Shown here in pieces: positions 1 to 10,329 of a DNA stretch of 25,119 nt. Each line of letters starts with the position of its first letter. The stretch's first letter is position 1. Origin of the DNA: Rhodocollybia butyracea. Lineage: Eukaryota; Basidiomycota; Agaricomycetes; Agaricales; Omphalotaceae. A program made the translations under genes and the position numbers. The stretch spans positions 1-25,119 of the forward strand of contig JADNRY010000815.1 of assembly GCA_015501585.1 (NCBI GenBank), given 5' to 3'. Below the pieces are notes generated by a model, which made no database searches, was not told the DNA's origin, and saw nothing but the letters and a program-made list of their open reading frames with translations.

Positions 1-1
1 G

Positions 2-889
2 ACGAAACACGACGATGGGTACCAGTGTGCGGCTACTCGTATTGTAAGCCCTTCCAGTGTAGAAGGCGCTCTTGGCGTACCTATTGAAGAACGGGCCTTT
101 GTGAGTCGAATTAATCTATTCAACAAAGACTACTAAGCGTTTGTCTAATGAACTAATAACGAACACAGTACGCAGAACGCATATCACCAATCAACTCTGT
201 CCCCGAGGTCCTCTTCCACGTAAACTTCAAGGCAACCAGCTCATCTACGACATTCGAAATCACCTCACGCTCGACAGCCAAGTACGCTGGCTATGGGACA
301 AATTCATGTTGGTCTTCTACCCTCTGTCCCCAGGCGAATATGTCACGTATTTCCTCGGGCCCGCAGATAGCCACGCCGCTGCGTATCACTATAAGAGGCT
401 AAGGCTTGCTAAACACCATGACCCGTATATTCTCTTTGTGCGGTTTGCACATACCATCTTTTTTTACAAGACTAGGATCTCTGGCGTATCTGAACCCGAT
501 GATACTCTCCCGGAGCTTGTGCAATCAAAGCAAGAAGAGACAAGTGAAGGCGACAACTCTGGTGATGAAGAAGGTGGCTCAGATGGAACCTCGTCTGGTT
601 CGGAGGAAGAACAAGATAGTCCCGTAGTTTTCAAGGCGCTGTTCGAAGAGGCAGAAGGTATGTTGAATTCGAAGTACCGAAGTGAATTACTCTGGCTGCG
701 TATATTTCAACGTTTGAACTGTAGCACAAGGAACGGAACTTTCTGGAGAAATGGGAGACCCTTGTTGGGTCGTATCACCCTGACAGGAAGCGGATCGCAG
801 AGACCGCTGCTGAGTATCTCGAACGCAATCCTGCTGTTGGACTTCGTCCCGACTCTGTTTTATCGTATCCGGGATTTCGGATCTCATAG
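2..889 (+). pseudogene. HNH-endonuclease-like gene relic (left-truncated)
   Basis: Three reading frames give pieces of one protein. Frame 2 from position 2 reads GYQCAATRIV and then SRINLFNKDY before a stop at 134. Frame 3 (open from 105, no ATG) contains RTHI, then IYDIRNHLTLDSQVRWLWDK and FMLVFYPLSPGEY, then an acidic Ser/Glu/Asp-rich stretch. Frame 2 resumes at 725 with NFLEKWETLVGSYHP and ends SYPGFRIS at a stop at 887. The QCAAT start followed by a late N-x-L-x-L segment and an F/W-rich strand resembles the HNH nuclease proteins common in agaric genomes, but the catalytic histidines are not clearly kept. A GTATGT...TAG stretch at 658-724 looks like a former intron, although its phase no longer joins the flanking frames. 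Its C-terminal part recurs at about 13400 and 17240. Seen: frames and repeats. Inferred: the HNH family. Confidence 0.42.
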
Positions 890-1289
890 TTGTTTCCGTG
901 TATTTTGTGTCTGTTCAATATGGATGTTTGATTTAGTGTATGATATTAGGCTCACTTGGGAGTTGATGTTTTTTTTACCTTTCGAATAATGTAGAGCTTT
1001 GTTAGTCCTTTGGTTTCCGCATTTATCATTGGAAGTACATGGGCTGGCAATACAAAAAACTTGGATTCGATGCTTTGCCTTCCTGTCCCAATCTCGATGC
1101 TACTCTGGACTTCATATATATAAAAGGTAAGTCAAGCAAAGACCAGCGTGAATAGAATTCAAAATCAGCAAAAATTAAGAAACAGTCGAAATATCTAAAC
1201 CCTAGTAGAACAAATGTAGCAGCAATACGATATCCACAGTCCCGGAATCCTTCATACAATCCGTCCGTAAAAACACTAACCCGGCATAC
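890..1289. other. gene-free stretch between HNH relic and F-box relic
   Basis: I see no convincing coding sequence. The right half (about 1130-1290) is similar to 10200-10330 and 13700-13810, with shared strings such as AACACTAACCC and a decayed TAGAACA...GCAGTA block. It is therefore part of the duplicated unit, probably the 3' flank of the F-box relics. Confidence 0.4.
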
Positions 1290-2564
1290 TCAGACCCCTC
1301 GTTATCGATTTATCATCAATCAAATCCAACGCATACCCCATCCCACCATATGTACACTCGAACTCTTCATTCTCAACCCTGCTCTCGCTTCCCCTTCAAA
1401 TTCCTCCTATACCAATCATCCCCAGCCCTCGCCCTCGCCCACAGAAAACATCCATAAACCTCGCCTCAGCCTCGGTGCATACTTCTCCCAGCTCGTCATA
1501 TATTCATGCGCGTCAGAGAGCCCAGAGTGCCCAGAGAGCTCGATATCCGGAACCCGTTCTTTCCAATCCGCAGCAAGCATTTGTAGGCGACTCGTACAGC
1601 GCGCGCGGCATTGGACGGAGGAGACAAGACCATAGTGTATTGAAGATCAGTCGGACCGAAACGGGTTTAGGCCTCAGGAGAAGGTGATATGTATGCTGGG
1701 ACCAGCAATGGGATGATGAGGGAGAGGGAGTGGCAGTAGTGTAGCAAGCTGAGAGAGGCGTTCGGGATGGGCGGAAAAGGATCAAAAGTTGAAGGTGTCA
1801 GTGTCGTCTCATGACCGTAAGGGTTTTGGGAGAGGAAGACGATGGCGATGGGAAATCTCGACGTATCGAAAACGTTTCCTACGAGCGAATTTCGACACGA
1901 TGCCATATCGGAGATTATCGATTACTTATGGTCGTACGCGTAATCCTCGAGTGGCAGATGGAATAGAGTGAGAGAGTTTGGGTGAAAGTTTCCGGGCCAC
2001 GACTGGCCAGTATATCCTAAGAAAAGGTCAGTCCTCATAAAAAAACGCCCAGATTGAACACACCTCGTCAGGAAATCCTCAGCCCATTCAAACCCGGTAA
2101 AACTAAAACAACCTCAGACAGAATCTCACCGCCTATTTTTCCAGCGTAATGTGGAAGAAAAAAACGCGCCGTGAAATCAATTTGAGGGGTCTACATGGCC
2201 AGGGATGTCGATGAACCCAAACAGGACAAGGTCAGTCAAGGCATTACACACGGTGCGAGGTTGTACATGGTGGACATGAAAAGGTAGCCGAGTTGTACTG
2301 TCCATTCCACTGCTTTGATTTCGGGATGCTCCATCTGCGCAAAAGTAGAGGTAGGGAACTTTCTGTCTCCTCGAGACGGCGAAAAGGCATATAAATCCAT
2401 GTCCCTATCAATTTCCACCGAACAATTTCCACCTCAGCTCTACTCTCCAGTGCCGCAGGCAGACCGCATCGCTTGGCGTTAAAGCGTTTTGAATACCAGC
2501 CAGCGAGGTCAATCCGCAGGTCCTCGATATCTCGATGCTGGTTGCATGACTTTTTGTGCGTGAG
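1290..2564 (-). pseudogene. decayed F-box/LRR-type gene (relic 1)
   Basis: On the minus strand the 5' end reads QHRDIEDLRIDLAG at about 2564-2523, which matches the start of the better preserved relic at 15286. The middle of the F-box is deleted, and the frame then breaks into several pieces. A candidate intron runs from a GTGTGTTC donor to a TTCTTAG acceptor at about 2075-2015; the matching acceptor side occurs in the other relics. The 3' end reads YALDLIDDKSITRG before a stop, a tail also recognisable near 10350 (SNLIEDNRISSMLG). No continuous reading frame survives. The call rests on similarity to relic 4; on its own this copy would not be recognised. Lineage homology with the 10.3-11.5 and 13.8-15.3 kb regions is clear by eye at nucleotide level. 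Confidence 0.42.
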
Positions 2565-2581
2565 AGTTAGAAGCAAAGAGT

Positions 2582-2609
2582 TTATCCCGGTCCGCCGTTA
2601 GTCCGCTCA
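2582..2609 (-). promoter_or_regulatory. conserved 28-bp motif upstream of F-box relic 1
   Basis: The plus strand reads TTATCCCGG then TCCGCCGTTAGTCCGCTCA. It contains the direct repeat GTCCGC-N5-GTCCGC. The same motif sits at 5303, 11611 and 15303, each time about 15-60 bp before the start of an F-box relic and after the 3' end of a secreted-protein gene. It is much better conserved than the coding relics next to it. It could be a promoter element of the former F-box genes, or a duplication boundary; the sequence does not decide. Confidence 0.45.
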
Positions 2610-2727
2610 ACATAAACAAAGGCAGAAAATATATACATTCAAACGACTAAAGTACGGATAGGATATACTGCAATACATGAACGCACGAGTGGAAATTGCA
2701 CATCCTAGTCAACTAGCATTACTTTGG

Positions 2728-4010
2728 TCACTTCGCTGACCGGGATGGGGATCCAGCTGGACGCTTAGGCGGAGGTTGATTCGACGGCCCAGCTTTGCGC
2801 TTATGCCCAGGCTGAGGTGGATTGTTGTCAGAATCAGATCCACGGCTGGCTGGACGCTCGTCATGATGGGGTTCAGCGTCCGCGTCAGGGCTAGCTTGAA
2901 TGGATGAATGTATCTGTTGTCCTGCCTTGTACAGCACACCCTTTGGCTCAGTACCAGAACCTTTCGCCACCTTGTTCTTCAGTGGATTTTGGAGGACACC
3001 TCTATATTCCACCGGCTTCGAAAACCTCCCTTCGAGCACCCGGAATGTGAATTCAACGTCGTTTGTCTGTGTGGATGCCGTTCCCGACGGTGCCGGTGGA
3101 TGTTGACCGTATAGGCTACCCGTGATGCCGAAGACTTCGACATGGGGCAACGCGTGCGCTAGAAACGCGTGCGCAAGGCGGGCTATATCCTCAGCCTTTG
3201 TCGACGCATCTAGAGCTACCTTCTTAGTAAAGGTAAAACCTGTGATCCAGTTCCCAGTATACACTGGATTATACCCAGCATTCAGCTTCTCGAGCTTACC
3301 ATCAGGCATGAGCGAGTTCGGTAATGCAGGATAAATCCGGTTGCAACTCGGAGAACTGGCCTTGTTCTTGTTCCCTTGTCCGCTTGTACACCATACCACG
3401 TGTCTCTATCCTCCCGTTATCTGGCTCTCTTTCCAGTGGGTTTACCAGGACACCTTGGTACTTCACGTCGGGGTTTTCGTCCAATTCAAACTCAAAATCA
3501 ACCACAAAGTGCGTGTTTGTTGTTCCGAGGAGGTTATTGACAGTCAAATGTTTTTTTATAGTTAGAGGACAACTTTGGCTTGTCGGTGCCGAAATCAATG
3601 TGGGCCTGGGGAAAAGCTTGCTTTAGAAGCTGCTCCGCATGGTTTACTACAGCATCCGCGTCTTCGTTTCTTGTTTTTTTTGTGTCATGCATCGGAGGTA
3701 CCTTCCTGAAAAACGTAAGGTGTGTGACAACCTTCCGCTCTTGCGCACCCGCATGCTCAGCCCTGTCAGCTCGTCCATGTATTGCATGAACATCGTCCCG
3801 GGCACCCAGGCTACCGAACACCATATCGCGCGCCGCCAAGTCAGACTCGGAACGCCCTGGTATCCTACCACGAATAACCTACATTGAAAATTAAGCCATT
3901 AATGTGTATTCGAATCGAATCAATTTGGTACTCACGGCGATAGGCGTTGCCCATGCGCAACTGAAAGAGGCGATGAGAAGAACCGACGCGTAGGGAATCG
4001 TGAGGAGCAT
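2728..4010 (-). pseudogene. secreted tandem-repeat protein, copy A (frameshifted)
   Basis: Exon 1 (4010-3936, 75 nt) starts at ATG and encodes a 25-aa signal peptide: charged start, hydrophobic core YASVLLIASFSC, then ATPIA. The intron is 3935-3879 (57 nt, GTGAGT...GTAG, phase 0). Exon 2 (3878-2728) encodes VIRGRIPGR onward. The frame breaks twice, each time by one extra base: near 3551-3557 (a run of seven T on the plus strand) and between about 3340 and 3400. Correcting for the shifts gives the family pattern YQGVLVNPL, IYPALPNSLMPDG, YNPVYTGNWIT, VEVFGITGSLY, VEFTFRVLEG. The tail is basic and Pro/Ser-rich with HKRKAGPSNQPPPKRP, an NLS-like bipartite cluster. I do not recognise the family. 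The shifts could be real decay or homopolymer sequencing errors; about 407 aa would result without them. Confidence 0.7.
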
Positions 4011-4330
4011 TCCTGTGCTGCGCGAGAGGGAGTCGAAGTGTGTGTGTGAGGGAATAGAATTTGTACGAGGATTGTACGAGAAGGAGTACGAGAAGGAGTC
4101 TGAGAACCTGAGGGAGTAGAAGTTGTGCGACAGAGATTTGGGATGCCAAAGTAGGCGAGAGGACAAAGCGGGGACGAAGCGGGGACGAAGCGGCAGTGAG
4201 TATGCGAGAGATAAACTCGAAAGAATAGTGTCGAATGGATGGATAGGGATTTTCGTGCCAACTCTGACCAGCAGAGCGATTTGACTTTGCCAGAAGTGGG
4301 GGGCATTTGAACAGGTCAAGCGATCTTTAT
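4011..4330 (-). promoter_or_regulatory. promoter and pyrimidine-rich leader of copy A
   Basis: Read on the minus strand, a TATA-like CATAAAGATCGC lies at about 4330-4319. It is followed by CTTGACCTG, then TTCTGGCAAAGTCAAATC, then the inverted repeat CTCTG-N5-CAGAG (4262-4276) and GGCACGAAAATC. The same blocks in the same order occur upstream of copies B, C and D. From about 4230 to the ATG the message strand is rich in C and T, with loose repeats of the type TCTCGTACTCCTTC. Confidence 0.6.
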
Positions 4331-4489
4331 GATCGCGGGTTCCAATTTCCAAAACATTCCCAATTGCAAGGGACATCATCCAATTCCACAGCCTTCAACT
4401 CGGATTTATCACTTAATTTATCTCTAATTTATTCCTGTTTATTCTTGCCAAGCTTTGGGTAGATGGTTTCAGCTTTTGTTGCGCAGAGA

Positions 4490-5245
4490 TCTTTGAAACG
4501 ATAGTTGATGATTCCGAGTACAGTACGTGCGGGGAGTGCTGGAAATCAGTCAGACCAAAAAGGAAGAGGTGCTGTTAGCTTGATGTGCATACTGGGACCT
4601 GCGATGGATGTGGTAATGGCAATAGTGCGCCATATCGTCGATAGAAAGCTGAGCGAAATAGTTCAGGATGGGCGGAAAATGATCAAAAGTCGAAGTTTTT
4701 GGTGTCATCTAATGACGGGAGGAGAAGACGGTGGCGATGGGAAGAAACCTCGACGGACTGACAGCGTTTCCTACAACTTGCGAATTTCGACACGATCGAT
4801 TATAGATGCCATACGGTTGTCCTCCTGGGAGAATTGAGCGAAGAACGGGCCACGACTAACCAATATATCCTAGGAAACAAGTCAGTCCTCATAAACAAAC
4901 GCACAGACACAACAAATTGAACGCACCTCGTCAGGAAATCCTGTGGTATATCTAATCCTCAAACCCAGTAAAATTACAATAACAGTACACGTAGTCTCAA
5001 AGCCTATTCCTCCAGCGTAAAATCGTAAATCAAAACAAAAACACGCGCGTTGCATATTAAATTTGAAAGGGAGAAGCTCTGACCTGAGAGCATCCACATC
5101 CTTGACCGAATCCGGGAAGAAATGTCTATCGAAACGTCGATTTGAGATACACATGGCGCGGAGATGCGGCGAACGGGTGATGTCGACGTCCATGTCGATG
5201 AGCGCTGAACTTCAATCTTTCAATGCTGGTTACACGACATGACTA
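4490..5245 (-). pseudogene. decayed F-box/LRR-type gene (relic 2, truncated)
   Basis: No long frame remains. Nucleotide similarity to relic 1 is visible in several blocks: GCGAATTTCGACACGAT (4780s versus 1880s), GGGCCACGACT followed by ATATATCCTA (4847-4870 versus 1996-2018), and the CGCACCTCGTCAGGAAATCCT donor region (4922 versus 2060). The 5' end on the minus strand includes CCAGCATTGAAAGATTGAAG, the counterpart of the relic start elsewhere. A short surviving piece reads ALIDMDVDITRSPHLRAM. The 3' part is missing compared with relics 1 and 3. An F-box identity follows only from homology to relic 4. Confidence 0.35.
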
Positions 5246-5302
5246 GGACTGTCAATTGAGCCGCTCCGTAAATATGTGCATGAGAGTTGGAAAGCAAACA
5301 GC

Positions 5303-5330
5303 TTATCCCGGTCCGCCGTTAGTCCGCTCA
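5303..5330 (-). promoter_or_regulatory. conserved 28-bp motif upstream of F-box relic 2
   Basis: Plus strand TTATCCCGGTCCGCC then GTTAGTCCGCTCA, identical to the copy at 2582 over its full length, with the GTCCGC direct repeat. It lies between the relic and the 3' end of copy B. Confidence 0.45.
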
Positions 5331-5453
5331 CCTAATTTACCAAGGCCCAGAAAATATCTGCATTCCCAAATCTTCAAACGACTGATGATAATATAGATAT
5401 TGTATACTTCAATACATAAACATATACCGCAGCTACTATCATACGTCCTAACA

Positions 5454-6747
5454 TCACTTTTCTTCTGTCTTTACTGGCTTTATGTCAATCTCGGGCGTGA
5501 CTCTGTGTGCAGACTGAACTGGCGACTTCGACGCGGATCCAGCTCTCTGTCGCTTGACGTCGTGATCACCAGAGTCAGCTTCAGCTTTCCGCTTCGGTCC
5601 TTCCACACCGGGGTATATTAAAACCTTACTTCCTTCCTTCCTCAGTCCACCTATCAGTCGTTCACTGTACATTTTACCCGTACCTTCCGCCACGTTGCTT
5701 CCAAGTGGATTTTTCAGGACGCCTGTGTATTCTACAGGGTCCGCATAGGTAATGGTTCCTTCCTTCCTTGGTTCAAACCGCTGGAATGTGAACTCGACGT
5801 CCTTTATCTCTAATGAGTGAGCGGAATTCATTTCCGATGGTTGATTGGGCGATGGTCGGTTCTCGAGCAACGCTTGCTTGTATAGCTTGCCTGTGAGGCC
5901 GAAGACTTCAACGCGGGGCAACACCTTCGCGATAAGCGCCTGCGCCCCCCGTGCTATTTTGTCTGCATCCTTCATCGCCTCCTCATCCGTCTTCTTGCGT
6001 GGAACTACCATTTTAGTATAGGTAAAGTCTGTGATCCAATCCCCAGTATACACAGGCTTATAGTCAGGATTCAACACAGCAAGTTGACCCCCAGGCATCA
6101 ACGAGTTCGGTAACGCAGGATAAACTCGGGATCGTTCCCTGTACAATATACTGCGTGTCTCTGTCACAATACTGTTGATCTCTGGTCTTTCCAGTGGGTT
6201 TACCAGGACACCTTGATACTCCACGTTGTCCAACCTGAAAATGAAATCGACGATGAAGTGCTGCCTTGACTCTGGATGGGCACCTGCCAAGGTGAGACGT
6301 TGATATCTAGAGCTCAGAGCTTTCTGGTCGGGGATTTTAACCCGTCCAAAGCTACCTCTAGAAGAGCTATCACCTGGGATGCCACAGTTTTTGCGTCCTT
6401 TGATGTTGACTGACCTAGCTTCCTGACAAATTTAAAGCCTGTGACCTCCCTCTGCTCTGCTTGGTGTGCACCCGCATGCTCACTGTCGGCTCGTCCATGT
6501 ATTGCGCGAACGTCACGCCGAGCACTCAGGCTATCGAAAGCTAGACCGCGAGCATCCAATGAGCCGATTTCCGCTCTCGAGTCCAAATAACGCCCTTCTG
6601 TCTTATCGCGAATGACCTATATCAGAATTAGGCCTTTAGTGCGCATTAGAATCAGAACATTTGGGTACTCACGGCGATAGGTGTTGCCCATATGCAACTC
6701 AAAGAGGCGATAAGAAGAACGGAAGCGTAGGGAATAGTGAAGAGCAT
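5454..6747 (-). pseudogene. secreted tandem-repeat protein, copy B (one frameshift)
   Basis: Exon 1 (6747-6673, 75 nt) encodes a signal peptide with core YASVLLIASLSC and end ATPIA. The intron is 6672-6617 (56 nt, GTGAGT...ATAG, phase 0). Exon 2 (6616-5454) begins VIRDKTEGRYLDSRAEIGS. One single-base loss near 6330-6345 (in GGGATTTTAACCCG) moves the frame; after it the rest is open to a TGA at 5454. Family landmarks are FIVDFIFRLD, YQGVLVNPLER, RVYPALPNSLMPGG, YKPVYTGDWITDFTYTK, RVEVFGLTGKLYK and VEYTGVLKNPLGS. The C-terminus carries KRKAEADSGDHDVKRQR, a good bipartite NLS-like cluster, and ends PVKTEEK. Function unknown; about 412 aa without the shift. I looked for an intron that would repair the frame and found none with matching phase. 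Confidence 0.72.
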
Positions 6748-7150
6748 TCCTTGGGTGTGCAAGAGGGCCAGAAGTGTGCGAGAAGAGTAGAAATGCGCGA
6801 GGGAGTGGAAGCCTGCTAGAGGGAGTAGAAGTGCGCGAGAGAGTAAAAGAGGGAGTAGAAGCACGCGAGAAGCAGTAGGAGTGGAGAGCCTGAGAGAGTA
6901 GAAGTTGTTGTGCGAAAGTGAGCCGTGATGAAGGGAGTAGAAGTTGTGCAAGAGGGAAGTGTAATGATGAAGTATGCGAGGGAAACCAGTGATGATAAAG
7001 TCGTTGAGAATGTGAGAATGAGAGGTAAAACTCGAACGAACAGTGTCAACGACGACTAGAGCGAGATTTTCGTGCCAACTCTGACCAGCAGAGAGAGATT
7101 CGACTTTCCAGAAGGGGGGAACACTCGACGAAGTCAAGCGATCCTTATAA
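6748..7150 (-). promoter_or_regulatory. promoter and pyrimidine-rich leader of copy B
   Basis: On the minus strand TTATAAGGATCGCTTGAC (from 7150) is followed by the CTCTG-N5-CAGAG inverted repeat (7079-7093) and GGCACGAAAATC, as at the other copies. The interval 6760-6960 on the message strand holds repeated CTTCTACTCCCTC-type units. They leave a frame open through the leader, but that frame starts upstream of the TATA box and is not likely to be translated. Confidence 0.6.
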
Positions 7151-8014
7151 CTTGGGTCTCAAAGTCAGGGATATCATCCACAATCCGGATCCACTGCCTT
7201 TTACCTCTTTTTACTCGGATTTGTTCGTAATTGATTCCCGCCAAGGGGCGGAGGGTTTTAGCACTGTTTTAGCCTTTGTTGCTCAGAGATCTTTGAAATG
7301 ATGCCGAGCGCAATGGAGCTCAAGTTCGTACAAGAGCCCAGCGAATAAGTATACAGATACTCGATACGGGGTTGGCTTTGTTGAACGAGCAGAGGAATCT
7401 GTAAACGTATCTCGAGCTTGAACTCATGCCCAGGATTCCGCTATGGGACAGATAAAATCGTCACTGTCGTGACGATACTGGCGCAGAAAGGGAGGGAGGT
7501 CCGCGCGCGCTCATGTGAGGAATGACTAGACTGGAGTAGATCAAAACTATCTGAACGACAGTAAGATGATGATTCGAACGCAGCTCGATTCTTCATTCCC
7601 TTGAATTAGGATGGAGCTTGGTCATCTCGTTGGTTACCAACCTCAAACACTGAGAAGCGATGGAATTTTGATAGTGAATGCAGAAAGGATACTGTTCAGA
7701 GTGGGTAGTTGGAGTTGTGTTTTTATACTTATCTTTGAGATTTTAGATTTGTGTATCCCGAATAGCAAAAGGCTCAGTGTAACAGGGCGTCCCACACCAC
7801 TACAGAGAAGGAAGAAAGTTACCACATTTTCTTCTTTGAAGGTCGACGAGGGGTAGGGTTGGACTCGTAAATGTATACATGGTAGTAAACTATTGTAGAG
7901 AGAGAAGAGCGGTAGCGGGGATAACGACGAAAAACTAGTGAAAAACTATCACTGCTTACTAGTACCAGGAATTCAGAGTATCCGACACTACAGCGCTCCA
8001 CACAACTCGACATA
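7151..8014. other. gene-free stretch left of the F-box gene
   Basis: The left part (7190-7320) is similar to the upstream flanks of the other secreted-protein copies; AGATCTTTGAAA recurs at 4485, 7286 and 17107, and the slightly changed AGATATCTTTGAAA at about 13298. From 7320 to 8014 I see no gene. The 7611-7856 open frame has no family signature and lies against the local coding orientation. Confidence 0.4.
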
Positions 8015-9798
8015 TCACTCTGCGTTACACCAATATACCACAATCATCATACCGCTCCTCTCAATATCGTTCAAAGAATCATACACATCGCCAGCCTCCT
8101 CCTTCAATCGATTTTGAAATACCATAGTAAACACCCTCAAGCAGTCCACATCAAACGCTGATGTCCCGTAGTGCAGAGCTGGTCAGGGATCCATCGAGAT
8201 TGGACCATTTCCACAACGGACGTATCGTTAAAAGTCATTGCAGTGTCAGCACTGACATTCAGCAACCTGAGAGATTTGAGTCTCGGGATAAGGGGGGTGA
8301 TCTGAGGACGAAGAGAACTGGAACGATGGCCGTGAAGACTTTCAATGAATTTAGACGATATAGGACTGAATTGGGGAGGGATGTCCCGGTCGTCGAGTGT
8401 AAAGTCTCGGAGAGTAGGGAGAAGGATAAGGAGTTCGACGAGGTTGGAATCGGAGAACGGCAAGCTCTGAATAGAGAGCGTTGTCAATGGAAAAGATGAC
8501 CGTCGTACAAAATCAATGAAAGGCCCAAAATTGGTCCATATCTGGTCTACTGGGTCTAGATCATCATCTTGTGGTTTTTTTTTAAGATGTAATATCTTGA
8601 GTGAAGGAAATTCAAGGAGTGGTAATATTGACGTATTAGGGTAAGGCCCATGGGAGTCCCCATTCCATTCTTCATGGCATATGGTCAAAATGTCCAGCCT
8701 GGAAGAGCGGGATATGATAGGTGCAGGACAAGTTGGTGCAGACCATGTGTCCTCTATCTCCATCGAAGATAGTTTAGAGCATCTATCAAAGACATTTGCA
8801 ATGTCATTGGTATGATAGATAAGACAAAAGTCCATGTGAGACAGCTGCGAGAAAGGAAAATCCCAGCTGAGATCAAGGAATGGTACTTTCAGCTCCCTGA
8901 GGAGAGGCGCTGTATCAGCAAATAGAGCAAGTTCCCTAGGTTCAATCTCGTCCATGATATGCAATGTATTCAGGATAGGGAAGGAGACTGATGATAAATC
9001 CTGAATAATGGTACTGATGCCACAAAGTCCACCAGTGATAGTGAGGAACTGACAGCGAGAGAATTGGGCTAAAAGGTGCTTGATACAGGGATGAAGCACC
9101 TTTGGCTTTTTCTGTAGAAAAGGATATTCATTTATAGCAAGATCGATTGTCATTGGCGATTGCTGAGATCGTTCGATGAAGTTGTACAAGGGGGAAAAAA
9201 GCTCCAAGTGGTTGTTAAGTTCATGATCGTCCCTAATCTCACCAGTGTACCCCCAATTCCAATACACCGTTATCCGAGACCATATTGCAGGCAAAGAGAG
9301 TGCGTTCCTCCGCCAGCGCAGGCAAACACTGCTGATCACTATTGCAGGCTTGCCTCTGAGGCCACGAAGAGTCCAAGAAGCTTCTTCTCCATAAAGCGAT
9401 TGAAAAAAATCAAAAGTGTTCGTGTCACAGCAGACATCAAAGATGTACTGTAGAATCTCGTCGGGAACTTTACGAATTGGAGAAAGCAGAGATTGAACTT
9501 GAGTTGCGTACGTCCGTAAGCGTTCCTGTTTCTCCGTGGTACGAAGCCTACAAGACCTCAAACGGTGATCATCTGTTTCGTAATCCTGCAGATCTCGTCG
9601 GACATTTTCGAGGATTGTCGCAACTTCATCTGGCTGGACAGAAGTAGGACCAGATTCTGAGCATAGTCTGTTATAGAGTGCAGGAAAATCGACAGATACG
9701 CGAGGACTGAACGTGTTTCTTCCGCAAAAAGAGCAGTGACATGGTGGCAGGCAAAGAGATATTAGACGCTCAATTTGAGAAAAGCGCTGGCACTCAGT
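8015..9798 (-). CDS. F-box/LRR-type protein (C-terminal frameshift, start not found)
   Basis: F-box proteins link substrates to SCF ubiquitin ligases through Skp1. The F-box is KVPDEILQYIFDVCCD, followed by ISSVCLRWRRNALSLPAIWS, the usual second half. After it come leucine-rich strand-like repeats (FPILNTLHIMDE, APLLRELKVPFLDLS, FPSLKILHLKK, LPTLRDFTLDDRD). Upstream of the F-box, in the same frame, lies CLPPCHCSFCGRNTFSP and a segment VQPDEVATILENVRRDLQDY, a layout typical of expanded agaric F-box families. The frame is open from 9798 to 8137 but has no ATG before the F-box, so a small 5' exon or decay is likely. Near 8180 one lost base takes the frame to a stop at 8137; the neighbouring frame continues as FDVDCLRVFTMVFQNRLKEE to a TGA at 8015, which is probably the true end. 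The substrate cannot be predicted. Confidence 0.72.
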
Positions 9799-10329
9799 TC
9801 ATTTCGGACACGACCCAGTTCCGACCAAGGTTCGGATACTTCACTCTGTCTTGATTCTGTCTCTAGGACCACTGAACGTTTCTTCATGGAATTCCATCTT
9901 TCCAAGTCTTTATTCCACTGCCCGGCTTTTTCATGCTTTCAGTACATATTCTTATTTCTCTGAACTCTAGTTACGGATCCATTGAATACGGATCCTAACC
10001 TGGCATTGAAGGGGCCAGCGTAAATCTGGTATGGACCTCGGTGTTTGCATCTTCACTGCTCTATTACCTTGCCCCATATTCTAATGGCTTCGCAGAATAG
10101 CTTAGACACTGATCGTCACCGAACTACCGCGTCATGCTCAGTATATCAACAGCAGTCGAGAAGGTCGAGAGAATACGATCGAAGATGATCGAATTATGAA
10201 TTATTGGTAAGTAGCTAAAATCAGTACGTAGAAACAACTCAAATATCCAAAACCTAGTAGAACATACTAGCAGTACCATATCCACAAACCCAGAATCAAT
10301 CATATAATCCCTCCGCAAAAAAACACTAA
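9799..10329. other. gene-free stretch right of the F-box gene
   Basis: No supported gene. The region from about 10130 to 10329 resembles 1130-1290 and 13660-13810, so it belongs to the duplicated unit. From 9800 to 10130 I recognise nothing beyond the probable 5' flank of the F-box gene. Confidence 0.35.

Noticed and set aside
1560..1620. GDSL-esterase-like motif FVGDSYS on the plus strand (also near 10580 and 17525)
   Set aside because: Only this short string is shared; there is no catalytic Asp/His block and the frames around it differ between copies. The same bases read as ALYESPT on the minus strand within F-box relics, which fits the rest of the homology.
6300..6360. A second intron in copy B that would remove the frameshift (CAG acceptor before GTGCCC)
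   Set aside because: The only candidate donor (GTTAAA) gives the wrong phase, and copies C and D have no intron at this place.
6652..7137. Open frame running through the leader into the signal peptide of copy B (similar ones at 3891-4379 and 16676-17071)
   Set aside because: It starts at or upstream of the TATA-like box, is low-complexity because the leader is CT-rich, and would bury the signal peptide. The four copies agree only from the ATG of the 75-nt exon onward.
7611..7856. Small plus-strand gene left of the F-box gene
   Set aside because: No motif, no homologous counterpart in the other duplicated units, and ordinary length for a chance frame.
8161..8499. Plus-strand open frame opposite the F-box gene (also 9160-9453)
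   Set aside because: Antisense shadows of a gene with a clear domain on the other strand; no motif of their own.
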